From Acidobacterium sp. (GTDB lineage: Bacteria > Acidobacteriota > Vicinamibacteria > Vicinamibacterales > UBA2999): a stretch of DNA of 64,000 nucleotides. Numbering within the stretch: the stretch's first letter is position 1; each line of letters begins with the position of its first letter. The position numbers and the translations under genes are program-made. The notes beneath the pieces are model-generated. The model did not search any database. It saw nothing but the letters and a program-made list of their open reading frames with translations, and was not told the origin of the DNA. The stretch spans positions 62,001 to 126,000 of the forward strand of contig NSIL01000004.1 in assembly GCA_002737365.1 (NCBI GenBank). The letters are read 5' to 3'. Of this stretch, positions 26,042-37,852 are shown piece by piece.

Positions 26042-26237
26042 CGCGCTCGAAGATGACTTTCAATCGCCAGACACCTCCCGGCGTCAAACGATTGAGGCTG
26101 AATCGGAGCCGAGTACGAAACGAAAAGAGCCGATTTAGAGACGTCAGACCGCGCGTAATAAACAACTTTAGAAGTAATTAGTTCAGATAGGGCGTTCGCC
26201 CCATAGGGGAGGGGTGTCGCCATTCGGAGGAAGAAGC
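26042..26237 (+). other. nrdJ 5' leader, AT-rich, no recognised riboswitch
   Basis: About 196 bases from the predicted transcript start to the ATG, clearly poorer in G+C than the rest of the window. It contains a small hairpin GGGC-GTTC-GCCC (26190-26201) whose right arm could instead pair as CCCC-ATA-GGGG (26199-26209), two mutually exclusive structures near the Shine-Dalgarno GGAGG at 26226-26230. I looked for a cobalamin riboswitch, which would suit a B12-dependent enzyme, and found no B12-box. Function unknown. Confidence 0.45.
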
Positions 26238-29126
<2,889 letters not shown>

Positions 29127-29168
29127 TCAAACCACGAAGGACGCTTGGTAAGAGGCTGAACTAGGGAG

Positions 29169-29192
29169 GGCCGGGAGCAATCCCGGCCTTTT
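29169..29192 (+). terminator. Intrinsic terminator of nrdJ
   Basis: GGCCGGGA, GNRA-type loop GCAA, TCCCGGCC, then TTTTCTCCTTT: a perfect 8-bp stem with a U-rich tail, about 43 bases after the nrdJ stop. The best intrinsic terminator in the window. Confidence 0.9.
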
Positions 29193-29208
29193 CTCCTTTA
29201 GGAACGTC

Positions 29209-31017
29209 GTGGGCCTGCTCGAGATACTCGAAAAATACTGGGGCTACAGCTCCTTCCGGCCGCTTCAGCTCGAGGCGATGGAGGCGGTGATGGCCGACCG
29301 CGATTCGCTGCTGGTGCTGCCCACCGGTGGCGGCAAGTCGCTGTGCTTCCAGGCGCCGGCGATCGCCCGCGAGGGGCTGGCCATTGTCGTGTCGCCGCTC
29401 ATTTCGTTGATGAAGGACCAGGTCGACACGCTCGTTGGCAACGGGGTGTCGGCGGCGTACTACAACAGCGGAATGTCGTCAGAGGCGCGGACCGAGGTCA
29501 CCCGCGGCATTCGCGACGGCCGCTACCGGATGCTCTACGTCGCGCCCGAGCGGCTGGTCGGTGATGGCGGCGACGGCTTCCTCAAGCTGCTCGAATCGAA
29601 CCCCGTCAGTTTCATCGCCGTCGATGAGGCGCACTGCATCAGCCAGTGGGGCCACGACTTCCGCACTGAGTACCGGCAGCTGGCGCGGCTGCGCGAGCGA
29701 TGGCCGTCGGTCAGCATGCACGCCTACACCGCGACCGCGACCGCCCGGGTCCGCCGCGACATCATCGACCAGCTCGGCCTGCGCGATGCCGCCGAACTGG
29801 TGGGGTCATTCGACCGGCCGAACCTGGTGTATCGCGTCCTGGCCCGGGCGACGCTCAAGGCGCAGATTCTCGACGTGCTCGGCCGCCATCGCGGCCAAGC
29901 CGGGATCATCTACTGCACCTCGCGCAAGGAAGTGGACAGCCTGTCGCAATGGCTGAACGACACCGGCTGGCGATCGCGGCCGTATCACGCCGGCCTGCCA
30001 GACGACGAGCGCAGCCGCAACCAGGATGCGTTCCTGAACGAAGAAGTGGACCTGGTGGTCGCGACGGTGGCCTTCGGCATGGGCATCGATCGCTCCGATG
30101 TGCGTTTTGTGATCCACTCGGGCGCGCCGCAATCGCTCGAGCACTATCAACAGGAATCAGGCCGCGCCGGCCGTGACGGCCTCGAGGCCGAGTGCGTGCT
30201 GATCGCGTCGGGCGCCGACTTCCTGAAGTGGCGCGTGATGCTCGAGAAGAACGGCGAGATGTCCGACGCGCGCCGGGCCCTGCTGCGTGACATGGAGCGT
30301 TACGCGGCCAGCGTCGGCTGCCGCCACAAGCGGTTGGTCGGCTACTTCGGGGAGCAGTTCACGAAAGATGACTGTGGTGCCTGCGACTACTGCCTGGGCG
30401 AGCTGGAAACGATGGCCGATGCCGTCACCATTGCCCGCAAGGTGTTGTCGTGCGTGGCTCGGGTCGGGCAGCGTTTCGGCGCCGCTCACGTCGGCAACGT
30501 GCTGCGCGGCAGCGACAGCGAGCAGGTGCGATCGCGCGGCCACCACGAGCTGTCGGTCTTTGGCCTGATGACAGACGCCAGCATCGACGAGCTGCGTGGC
30601 TACATCGATCAACTGCTGGCGCACGGGCTGCTGCAACAGGGTGGAGACGAGTATCCGATCCTGCAGCTCACGGCCGAAGGTCTGGCGCTCTTGAAAGATG
30701 CCGGCGCGCAACCGGACCTGTCGCTCGCCCGGCAGAAGCGTCCCGAGAAGGGCCGTCTGCCCAAGCGGGCGCGGGTCGAGACTGAAGGGTGGGAAGGCGT
30801 CGACCGCGAGCTGTTCGAGCGGCTGCGCGCCATGCGGATGCAGGTGGCGCGCAAGCGCGGCGTGCCGCCCTACGTCATCTTCCACGACACCACCTTGCGC
30901 GAGATCGCGCGCACCAAGCCGGAGACGATCGAGGAACTACGTCACGTCAAAGGCGTCGGCGACCGCAAGTCGGCAGACCTCGGCGAGTTGATCCTCTCGA
31001 TTATTGCCACGCCCTGA
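29209..31017 (+). CDS. recQ: ATP-dependent DNA helicase RecQ
   Basis: 602 residues, GTG start. RecQ unwinds DNA 3'-5' in recombination and repair. Motifs: zero motif GYSSFRPLQLEAMEAV, Walker A LPTGGGKSLCFQAP, motif Ia VVSPLISLMKDQV, DEAH box AVDEAHCISQWGHDFR, motif V ATVAFGMGIDRSDVRFVIH, motif VI QESGRAGRDG, zinc site (CRHKRLVGYF, CGACDYC), winged-helix domain (MTDASIDELRGYIDQLLAHG) and a C-terminal HRDC (LFERLRAMRMQVARKRGVPP, EELRHVKGVGDRK). Full length. Shortly after the nrdJ terminator, so independently transcribed or with the hydrolase gene that follows 36 bases later. Confidence 0.96.
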   Translation: MGLLEILEKYWGYSSFRPLQLEAMEAVMADRDSLLVLPTGGGKSLCFQAPAIAREGLAIVVSPLISLMKDQVDTLVGNGVSAAYYNSGMSSEARTEVTRGIRDGRYRMLYVAPERLVGDGGDGFLKLLESNPVSFIAVDEAHCISQWGHDFRTEYRQLARLRERWPSVSMHAYTATATARVRRDIIDQLGLRDAAELVGSFDRPNLVYRVLARATLKAQILDVLGRHRGQAGIIYCTSRKEVDSLSQWLNDTGWRSRPYHAGLPDDERSRNQDAFLNEEVDLVVATVAFGMGIDRSDVRFVIHSGAPQSLEHYQQESGRAGRDGLEAECVLIASGADFLKWRVMLEKNGEMSDARRALLRDMERYAASVGCRHKRLVGYFGEQFTKDDCGACDYCLGELETMADAVTIARKVLSCVARVGQRFGAAHVGNVLRGSDSEQVRSRGHHELSVFGLMTDASIDELRGYIDQLLAHGLLQQGGDEYPILQLTAEGLALLKDAGAQPDLSLARQKRPEKGRLPKRARVETEGWEGVDRELFERLRAMRMQVARKRGVPPYVIFHDTTLREIARTKPETIEELRHVKGVGDRKSADLGELILSIIATP

Positions 31018-31053
31018 CGACGAAGCGGCGAGATACAATGCCGCCACCCTTCA

Positions 31054-31869
31054 ATGACGCGTCAGTACTGTCACGTCGGCTCCAGCACCATTGCCTACCT
31101 TGATTCGGCTCCGGGTGACAGCACGCTGCGCACCTACGTGTTGCTGCACGCGTTTCCGCTTGGCGCCAACCAGTGGGAGCCACAAATACGGAGCATCCCG
31201 GCCGGTTGGCGGCTGATTACGCCGGACTTGCGCGGCTTTGGTGGCTCGACGGAGCTCGATTCGCTCAACGCGCTGGCCATTACCGACTTCGCCGACGACG
31301 TCGTGGATTTGCTGAAGGAGTTGTCGGTTGAGCGGGCGGTGATTGGCGGACTGTCGATGGGTGGTTACGCCGCGCTGGCGTTGTTGCAGGGCGCCCCGCA
31401 GGTGATCGAGGCGCTCGTGCTCGCCGATACCCGGGCCACGGCGGATTCGCCTGAAGGCCGTGCCAATCGCCGCAACCTGCTCGCGCTGGTTGACCGCGAA
31501 GGGCCGTCGGGCGTGGCGCGCGAGATGATGCCCAAGCTGCTCGGCAAGACCACGCGCGAGTCGAATCCCGGCATCGAAGCGCAGGTGCGGCGGCTGATCA
31601 AGCAGCAGTCGCCGGTGGCCATTCGCGGCGCCATTCACCGCATGATGCAGCGGCCCGACTCGACCGCGCTGCTGCCGCAGATCACCGTGCCCACCCTCGT
31701 GATCGTCGGCGAAGAAGACGAACTGACGCCGCCCGAGGATTCGCGGCGCATGGCCGAGGCGGTGCCGGGCGCGACCCTCGTCACGATCCCCGGTGCGGGC
31801 CACCTGTCGAATCTCGAGCAGCCGGATGCATTCAACGCCGCGTTGACCGCGTTCTTGGCTAAGCTCTAA
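31054..31869 (+). CDS. Alpha/beta-fold hydrolase
   Basis: 271 residues, no signal peptide. Canonical fold and active site: oxyanion segment VLLHAFPLGANQW, DLRGFGGSTE, nucleophile elbow G-L-S-M-G-G around residue 97, acid in IVGEEDELTPPEDSRRM and histidine in IPGAGHLSNLEQPD. It is a cytosolic esterase, lactonase or similar; the substrate is unknown. A -10-like TACAAT at 31034-31039 is 14 bases before the ATG. Confidence 0.9.
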   Translation: MTRQYCHVGSSTIAYLDSAPGDSTLRTYVLLHAFPLGANQWEPQIRSIPAGWRLITPDLRGFGGSTELDSLNALAITDFADDVVDLLKELSVERAVIGGLSMGGYAALALLQGAPQVIEALVLADTRATADSPEGRANRRNLLALVDREGPSGVAREMMPKLLGKTTRESNPGIEAQVRRLIKQQSPVAIRGAIHRMMQRPDSTALLPQITVPTLVIVGEEDELTPPEDSRRMAEAVPGATLVTIPGAGHLSNLEQPDAFNAALTAFLAKL

Positions 31870-31874
31870 AGACG

Positions 31875-32708
31875 ATGCGAGTGATTGCCATGGCCCTGTT
31901 GGTTGCCCTAGTGGCCGGACTGCCGGCTGCGCAGGAACCGGTCGCGGTCACGGTCGACCCTCTGCACAAACCATTTGACGAAATTCTCGACCTCTACGTC
32001 CGTGATGGCCTCGTGTATTACTACGCGCTCAAGGTGGAGCGCAGCAAGTTCGATCGCTACGTGCAGGCGGTCAGCGACGTCAGTGCCGACATGCTCGCCA
32101 AGTGGCCGCAACCGCGGCGACTGGCGTACTGGATCAACGCCTACAACGCCTTTGTCCTGCGCACCGTGATCGACGGCTACCCGATTCGCGGCAAGGCCCC
32201 GGACTACCCGGCGAACAGCATCAGGCAGATTCCCGGTGCCTTCGAGCGGCACACCTTCCGCGTCGGCGGCCGGCAGTTGACGCTCGACGCGATTGAGCGA
32301 GACGTGATCGGCGCGTTCGATGACCCGCGCGCGTTGCTCGCGCTCAGCCGCGGGGCCGTCGGCGGTAGCCGCCTCAAGAGCGAAGCGTTCACGTCGGAAC
32401 GGCTCGACCAGCAATTGACGACGATGACAAGCGAACTGGTGACGCGGCGGGTACTCGTGCAGGTGGATGCCGGCAACAACCGCCTGTCGGTGAACCCGAT
32501 GTTCTCGTGGCGCGAAGCGCTGTTCACCCGCACCCTCGCCAGTCGCGCGCCGGCCGTCTACGCCTCACGAAGCCCGCTGGAACGAGCCGTACTGGCCTTG
32601 ATCGAGCCGTTGATTGTGCCGAACGAAGCGGAGTTCTTGCGCACGAACGAGTTCAGCATGGTGTTTCACGCATTCGATTGGAGATTGAACGACTTGACCG
32701 GTCGATAG
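31875..32708 (+). CDS. DUF547-domain exported protein
   Basis: 277 residues. Short signal peptide (VIAMALLVALVAGLPAAQEP), then the DUF547 core: RLAYWINAYNAFVLRTVID, the L-x-W-x-N-A-Y-N block, LTLDAIERDVI and the SRGAVGGSRLKSEAFTSERL segment. The fold is distantly related to papain-like peptidases (Cys often missing); biochemical role is undefined. Five bases after the hydrolase stop, so probably co-transcribed. Confidence 0.85.
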   Translation: MRVIAMALLVALVAGLPAAQEPVAVTVDPLHKPFDEILDLYVRDGLVYYYALKVERSKFDRYVQAVSDVSADMLAKWPQPRRLAYWINAYNAFVLRTVIDGYPIRGKAPDYPANSIRQIPGAFERHTFRVGGRQLTLDAIERDVIGAFDDPRALLALSRGAVGGSRLKSEAFTSERLDQQLTTMTSELVTRRVLVQVDAGNNRLSVNPMFSWREALFTRTLASRAPAVYASRSPLERAVLALIEPLIVPNEAEFLRTNEFSMVFHAFDWRLNDLTGR

Positions 32709-32735
32709 GGTGCGTACGGTGCCATTTGGTGATTT

Positions 32736-33512
32736 ATGGATCTAGGGCTGACAGGAAAGGTGGCGGTCGTGACCGGCGGCAGCCGCGGCATTGGGTTCGC
32801 GGCGGCGAAGGCGTTGATCGCGGAGGGCGCGCATGTGGTCGTATGTGCGCGTGGCGCCGAGCAGTTGCGGATGGCCGTTGAGCAGGTGCGCGCGGTGGCG
32901 ACCAATGGCGCGAAGGCCGCAGGCGTCACCGCCGATGTGTCGACCGAAGCCGGCGTGGCGACGGTGATTGACGCCGCGGTCGCGACGTTCGGCCGTCTTG
33001 ATGTGCTCGTCAACAACGTCGGCCTGGCGAAGGGCGCGGATCTCGAGAGCACGACCGATGCCGACTGGCAGGACGCGTTCGATCAGACGCTGTTCCCGGC
33101 CATTCGCGCGTCACGCCTGGCGGTGCCGCACATGCGCAAGCAAGGCGGTGGCGCGATCGTCACGGTGTCGTCGATTTTCGGCCGAGAGTCGGGCGGCCGC
33201 ATGACGTATAACGCCGTGAAGGCCGCAGAGATCAGCCTGACCAAGTCGCTTGCGCAACAGCTCGCGAAGGATCAGATCCGCGTCGTCTCGGTGGCGCCTG
33301 GGTCGATCCTGTTCGAGGGCGGATCGTGGTGGAAGCGCGTGCAGGCCGATCCCAAGGGGATGGCCGATTTCGTTGCGCGCGAACTGCCGTTTGGCCGCTT
33401 CGGCAAGCCCGATGAGATTGGCGCCGCCATCGCATTCCTGGCCTCTCCCAAGGCCAGCTGGGTGAGCGGCACTACCGTAGTTGTGGACGGCTGTCAGTCG
33501 CGGATGTTCTAA
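32736..33512 (+). CDS. SDR-family oxidoreductase (FabG-like)
   Basis: 258 residues with the classical short-chain dehydrogenase pattern: cofactor site TGGSRGIGFAAAKAL at residues 12-27, VNNVGLAKGADL, catalytic Ser in TVSSIFGRESGG, and YNAVKAA supplying Tyr and Lys. The C-terminus SKASWVSGTTVVVDGCQSRM is normal. It would oxidise or reduce a small alcohol/ketone with NAD(P)(H). The last 41 bases overlap the end of the convergent permease gene at 33472. Confidence 0.92.
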   Translation: MDLGLTGKVAVVTGGSRGIGFAAAKALIAEGAHVVVCARGAEQLRMAVEQVRAVATNGAKAAGVTADVSTEAGVATVIDAAVATFGRLDVLVNNVGLAKGADLESTTDADWQDAFDQTLFPAIRASRLAVPHMRKQGGGAIVTVSSIFGRESGGRMTYNAVKAAEISLTKSLAQQLAKDQIRVVSVAPGSILFEGGSWWKRVQADPKGMADFVARELPFGRFGKPDEIGAAIAFLASPKASWVSGTTVVVDGCQSRMF

Positions 33513-34815
33513 ACCACACGTAATACACCGGGAGCCCCAGCAGCACCACGCCGAAGGTGATCGAGGTCCACACCGGATCGCTGATCAGCGCGTTGACCAC
33601 CAGATAGACCGCCGCCGCGATGAACACGGCCGGCACGAACGGATATCCCACCACTTTGTAAGGCCGATGCAGGTTCGGCTGCGACTTGCGCAAGGTGTAG
33701 ATGGCGGCGACGCTCAATGCGTAGAAGGGCCACATCGCCAGCACGAATGTGTCGGTGAGCTGCTCGAACGTCTGCGTCATCACCATGGCCACACCCAGCA
33801 CCGTCGCCAAGCCAATCGCCACATGCGGGGTCTGCCACTTCGGGTGGACCCTGGCGATCGGCTCGAACAGCATCTTGTCGTCGGCCATGGCAAAGAAGAT
33901 GCGCGGCGAGGCGAGCATGCTGCCCATCAACGATCCAAAGGTGGAAATCATCACGACCACCGCGATGAACGAGACGCCGGCCTGCCCGAACAGCGCGCCC
34001 ATGGTGTCGGCGGCAATCAGGCGCGAGCTGGCCATCGTCTCGATCGGGCTCACATACAGGTAGGCCGCGTTCGCCAGCACGTAGATGGCGATGATCATCA
34101 CCGTGCCGATGATGATCGCGCGCGGCAGGTTGCGCTGCGGGTCCTTGACCTCGCCGCTGGCAAAGGTCAGATCCGCAAACCCGTCGTAGGCCCACATCAC
34201 CGAAATCAACGCCAGGCCGAAGACGCCGGCGTCGACGGTGGCACCGTTCGACGCCAGGTGGCTAATCGACGCGCCGGCGTTGCCGCCCAGCAGAAAGGCA
34301 GCGCCGACCAGCAAGGCGAGCGCGCCGAACTTGGTCACGGTCGAGATACCCGCGAACAGCGCACCCAACTGAACGCCGACGATGTTCGTCACCCCGGCGA
34401 AGATGATCGCCGCGGCCGCGAGGTAGTCAGCCCAGGCCGGATGAGCAATGGGATCGAGTCCGAACACCCGCATGAAGTACTCGCCGAATACCGACGAGAT
34501 GCCGCCGAGCGCTGCGGCGCGAATCAGCACCAGTTGCGCCCAGCCGTAGAGAAAGGCGTAGGGCCGGCCCCAGCCCTCGCGCAGGTAGACATACATGCCG
34601 CCCGTTTCGGGCATGGCCGCCGACAGCTCCGCGAAGGCCAGTGCCCCGCACAGCACGATTATGCCGCCGAGCACCCACACGCCCATCATCAGGACGGGAT
34701 CGGGCACCCGCGTGGCTATGCCGGCCGGGGTGCGGAAAATACCGCCGCCAATGGTGATGCCGATGACGAGGCCGATCGAGCTCATGAGGCCAAGGCGGCG
34801 AACGAGAGTAGCCAT
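33472..34815 (-). CDS. APC-family amino acid permease
   Basis: 447 residues from the ATG at 34815 (an upstream in-frame ATG at 34842 would add nine residues). Twelve hydrophobic helices; GITIGGGIFRTPAGIAT is the helix 1 substrate-binding motif, AELSAAMPETGGMYVYLREG the helix 2-loop motif, and YDGFADLTFASGEVKDPQRN the helix 6 motif. It belongs to the same superfamily as the gene at 3777 but is only distantly alike. Its 3' end overlaps the SDR gene by 41 bases, an unusually long convergent overlap. Confidence 0.9.
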   Translation of the reverse strand: MATLVRRLGLMSSIGLVIGITIGGGIFRTPAGIATRVPDPVLMMGVWVLGGIIVLCGALAFAELSAAMPETGGMYVYLREGWGRPYAFLYGWAQLVLIRAAALGGISSVFGEYFMRVFGLDPIAHPAWADYLAAAAIIFAGVTNIVGVQLGALFAGISTVTKFGALALLVGAAFLLGGNAGASISHLASNGATVDAGVFGLALISVMWAYDGFADLTFASGEVKDPQRNLPRAIIIGTVMIIAIYVLANAAYLYVSPIETMASSRLIAADTMGALFGQAGVSFIAVVVMISTFGSLMGSMLASPRIFFAMADDKMLFEPIARVHPKWQTPHVAIGLATVLGVAMVMTQTFEQLTDTFVLAMWPFYALSVAAIYTLRKSQPNLHRPYKVVGYPFVPAVFIAAAVYLVVNALISDPVWTSITFGVVLLGLPVYYVWFRTSATDSRPQLR

Positions 34816-34827
34816 GCTGGGGGAAAC

Positions 34828-34833
34828 TATAAT
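34828..34833 (+). promoter_or_regulatory. -10 TATAAT of the OmpA-domain pseudogene, leaderless
   Basis: TATAAT, seven bases, ATG at 34841. It matches the leaderless pattern and so fixes the original start of the broken gene that follows. Confidence 0.5.
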
Positions 34834-34840
34834 GGCAAAC

Positions 34841-35341
34841 ATGGTGTGACCGACCTCGATTCTGCTGTTCGCGCTGCTGGTGGCCGTTCCGGCGTGGGCT
34901 CAGGAACCGGGCGGCTACACGCAGATCTTCAGCGGTCCCCATGCCGACCGCGATTTTCCCGTCGTCACCGCCCGCAAGGGCGCGCAGTGGAACTCGGTGC
35001 TGGTGAAAGTGATAGCGCAGGACATCTCCGCGAGCGCGCAGGCGATGTCCGACGCCATCGCGAAGAGCGGCACGTCGGACGTCTATGGCATTACCTTCGC
35101 GACGGGCCAGGCCGCGATCACGCCGGCATCCGGTGCCGTGTTGAACGACGTGCTGGCGGTATAGACGGCCAACACGGAGTGGAAACTGCGTATCGAAGTC
35201 CACACCGACAACGTGGGCGACAAGGCTGCCAACCTGAAGCTCGCCACTGCGCGCGCCGCGGCGGTAGCGGCGTGGCTGACGGGGAAGGGCATCGAAGACG
35301 GCCGCGCCCGCAATCGCCGCGTGGTCCTGATCAAGACGTAG
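34841..35341 (+). pseudogene. OmpA-family peptidoglycan-binding protein, disrupted by two stops and an internal loss
   Basis: Reading from the ATG at 34841 gives M-V-stop (TGA 34847) and then PTSILLFALLVAVPAWAQEP, a perfect signal peptide, so the stop probably arose from CGA. The frame goes on through VYGITFATGQAAITPASGAV to a second stop TAG at 35162-35164, then without a frame change ANTEWKLRIEVHTDNVGDKA, ANLKLATARAAAVAAWLTGK and RARNRRVVLIKT, ending at 35341. IEVHTDNVG and NLKLATARA are OmpA peptidoglycan-binding motifs; the usual GYGxxxP block before RxRNRRV is gone. One or two in-frame C-to-T changes explain both stops. Confidence 0.85.
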
Positions 35342-35343
35342 CA

Positions 35344-35359
35344 TCCGCCTTTGGGCGGA
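35344..35359. repeat. Palindromic repeat, family A
   Basis: TCCGCC-TTTG-GGCGGA, three bases after the pseudogene end, followed by a T-rich stretch (TTTTGTTGTTTG) about nine bases on. It may double as a terminator. Confidence 0.6.
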
Positions 35360-35426
35360 CAGGCTGACTTTTGTTGTTTGTTCGCCCTTTCGTCCAATGA
35401 TCGTGTAGCATTGCACATGATTACCT

Positions 35427-37850
35427 ATGGCGTCAGACAAAGCGACGCTGCCCGCACGGCGCTCGCTCGAACATAAGCAGGTCGCCCTCCAGAGCGCGCT
35501 CCACGTTCTGGCTTCGGGCACGGAGCTCGACCGCGCGGACACCCCAGACGAAGTCGTGACCGCGGTCCGGCGGCTGCCTGCGGTCGAGGCGGCGTATGCG
35601 CCATTTCCCGCCGGCATCGACCCGCGCCTGCGCGCCGCGTTCGAAGCGCGTGGTGTGCAGCAGCTCTACACGCACCAGGCCGAGGCGTTCGACCTGGTGA
35701 CGCAAGGCCGGCACGTCGTGGTCACCACGCCCACGGCATCGGGCAAGACGCTCTGCTACAACCTGCCCGTTCTCGATCGCATCCTGAAGAACCCGGCGAC
35801 CCGCGCGTTGTATCTGTTCCCGACCAAGGCGCTGGCGCAGGATCAGATGGCGGAGCTGCACGAGCTAGTCGGCGCGATCAGCAAAGTGGCCGGTGACGAG
35901 AATGAGATCGGCGTCCACACTTACGACGGTGATACGCCGCAGGATGCGCGCCGTACCATCCGCACCAAGGCCCACATCGTTTTGAGCAATCCCGACATGG
36001 TGCACTCCGGGATCCTGCCGCATCATCCGCGTTGGGCCAAGCTGTTCGAGAACCTCCAGTTCATCATCATCGACGAGCTGCATGCCTACCGTGGCGTCTT
36101 CGGCAGCCACCTGGCCAACGTCCTGCGGCGGCTGCAGCGCATTTGCCGGCACTACGGCTCGAATCCGCAGTTCATCTGCTCGTCGGCGACCATCGCCAAT
36201 CCGTCGGAACTGGCGGCAGGGCTGGCGGAGCGGCCGTTCTCGCTCGTGAGCAAGAGCGGCGCGCCGAGAGGCGAGAAGTTCTTCGTGTTCGTCAATCCGC
36301 CGGTGGTCAATCGCGAGTTGGGCATTCGCAAGTCGTACGTCGCAGAATCGCGGCGCGTCGCCGGCGAGTTCCTGCGCCGCAATCTCCAGGTGATCGTGTT
36401 CGCGCAGAGCCGGACGACCACCGAGATCCTGACGACCTACCTGAAAGAAGACTTCGAAGACGTGCCGGGCATGCCCGAACGCATTCGCGGCTACCGCGGT
36501 GGCTACCTGCCGCTGCGTCGCCGTGAGATCGAGAAGGGCTTGCGCGCCGGTGAGGTGCGCGGCGTGGTTTCGACCAACGCACTTGAGCTTGGCATCGACA
36601 TCGGCGCCCTCGACGTGTGCGTGATGGCCGGCTATCCGGGCACGATCGCCTCCACCTGGCAGCGCGCCGGCCGCGCCGGCCGGCGGACCGGTCAGTCGGC
36701 GGCCGTGATGGTGTCGTCGAGCGCGCCGATTGATCAGTTTGTCGTGCGGCATCCCTCGTATTTCTTCGATGCCTCGCCGGAACACGCGCTGGTCAATCCC
36801 GACAACCTGCACATCCTCGTGGACCACGTGAAGTGTGCGGCCTTCGAGTTGCCATTCACCACCGAAGAGACCTACGGCCAGGTGAACGTGCAAGAGGTGC
36901 TGGGCGTGTTGCAGGAGTCGGGCCTGGTGCATCGGTCTGGCCACGAGGATGAAGCGGGGCAGTGGCACTGGACGAGCGAATCGTACCCGGCCAACGCCGT
37001 GAGCCTGCGGTCTATTTCCTCCGACAACTTCGTGATTACCGACCACACCAGCGGCGCCAAGGTGATTGGCGAAACCGACTTCACGAGCGCGCTCTCGACG
37101 TTGCACCCCAAGGCCATCTACATGGTCGAAGGCAAGATCTTCCAGGTCGAAGAGCTCGACTTCGTGGGCCGCAAGGCGCACGTGAAGGAAGTGGACTGCG
37201 ACTACTACACCACGGCCATCACTTACACCAAGGTGACGATCCTGGGTCGCTTTGCGGCCGACTCGCCGAGCGTGGCGCTTCACGGCGAGGTGCACGTGGT
37301 GTCGCGCGTGGTCGGCTTCAAGAAGATCAAGTTCCACACCAACGAGAACGTCGGTTCGGGTGAACTTGATCTGCCTGAGCAGCAGATGCACACCACCTCG
37401 TACTGGCTCGAGATCCCGCTGGCGATGATGAACATGCTGCCGTACGCCACCGACGATCGCCGCGACGGCGTCGTCGGGCTGGCGTTTGCCATGAAGCAGG
37501 TGGCGCAGCTGCTGTTAATGTGCGACGCGCGCGACGTCGGACTGTCGGTGAACGCTGGAGAAACTGACGGAGACGACACGCCGCGCATCTTCATTTACGA
37601 CGCCTATCCCGGCGGCATCGGCTTTAGCGCGCCCCTGTGGGGAATGCAGCGGGAGCTGCTGTCGAAGGCGAGCGCCCTGATCGCGGGTTGTGACTGCGAG
37701 ACCGGCTGCCCGACATGCGTGGGCCCCGTGGGCGAGACCGGACCGCTGGCCAAGACGGTGGCACTCAGGCTGCTGGAGCACCTGTTAACTGGCGCGGCCG
37801 AGTTGCCGCCGCCGGCCATTTCGTCCCCAGAAGACCTGGTACCCTTCTAG
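35427..37850 (+). CDS. mrfA: DEAD/DEAH-box DNA-repair helicase with DUF1998 (MrfA/YprA family)
   Basis: 807 residues. N-terminal helicase core: Walker A TPTASGKTLCYN, FPTKALAQDQM, SNPDMVHSGILPHH, DExH box IIIDELHAYRGVFGSHLANV, SSATIANPSELA, second RecA domain TNALELGIDIGALDVCVMAG and QRAGRAGRRTGQSA. The C-terminal DUF1998 carries a four-cysteine site (GCDCETGCPTCVGP). In Bacillus the homologue acts with the exonuclease MrfB to repair mitomycin C-type DNA damage. The gene right behind, two bases away, is an RNase H-like exonuclease, so the pair is conserved here. Function is inferred from the family. Confidence 0.9.
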   Translation: MASDKATLPARRSLEHKQVALQSALHVLASGTELDRADTPDEVVTAVRRLPAVEAAYAPFPAGIDPRLRAAFEARGVQQLYTHQAEAFDLVTQGRHVVVTTPTASGKTLCYNLPVLDRILKNPATRALYLFPTKALAQDQMAELHELVGAISKVAGDENEIGVHTYDGDTPQDARRTIRTKAHIVLSNPDMVHSGILPHHPRWAKLFENLQFIIIDELHAYRGVFGSHLANVLRRLQRICRHYGSNPQFICSSATIANPSELAAGLAERPFSLVSKSGAPRGEKFFVFVNPPVVNRELGIRKSYVAESRRVAGEFLRRNLQVIVFAQSRTTTEILTTYLKEDFEDVPGMPERIRGYRGGYLPLRRREIEKGLRAGEVRGVVSTNALELGIDIGALDVCVMAGYPGTIASTWQRAGRAGRRTGQSAAVMVSSSAPIDQFVVRHPSYFFDASPEHALVNPDNLHILVDHVKCAAFELPFTTEETYGQVNVQEVLGVLQESGLVHRSGHEDEAGQWHWTSESYPANAVSLRSISSDNFVITDHTSGAKVIGETDFTSALSTLHPKAIYMVEGKIFQVEELDFVGRKAHVKEVDCDYYTTAITYTKVTILGRFAADSPSVALHGEVHVVSRVVGFKKIKFHTNENVGSGELDLPEQQMHTTSYWLEIPLAMMNMLPYATDDRRDGVVGLAFAMKQVAQLLLMCDARDVGLSVNAGETDGDDTPRIFIYDAYPGGIGFSAPLWGMQRELLSKASALIAGCDCETGCPTCVGPVGETGPLAKTVALRLLEHLLTGAAELPPPAISSPEDLVPF

Positions 37851-37852
37851 CC

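Noticed and set aside
25971-26165. Reverse-strand frame in the AT-rich leader of nrdJ
   Set aside because: No start context, no known domain, and it covers the NrdR-like sites and promoter; the composition explains its openness.
26042-26237. Cobalamin riboswitch ahead of nrdJ
   Set aside because: A B12-dependent enzyme made this likely, but no B12-box or the expected stem arrangement is present.
34847-35164. Stop-codon recoding (read-through) in the OmpA-like gene
   Set aside because: Two different stops (TGA and TAG) plus a missing conserved block point to decay; no selenocysteine or pyrrolysine signal is visible.
36032-36526. Long open frames opposite or inside mrfA and other high-GC genes (also 4869-5447, 10146-11747, 14517-18086, 26529-29021, 45855-47909)
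   Set aside because: Antisense and shifted frames are long in high-GC DNA. Their products are rich in Arg, His and Ala with no domains, while the chosen frames match known families.
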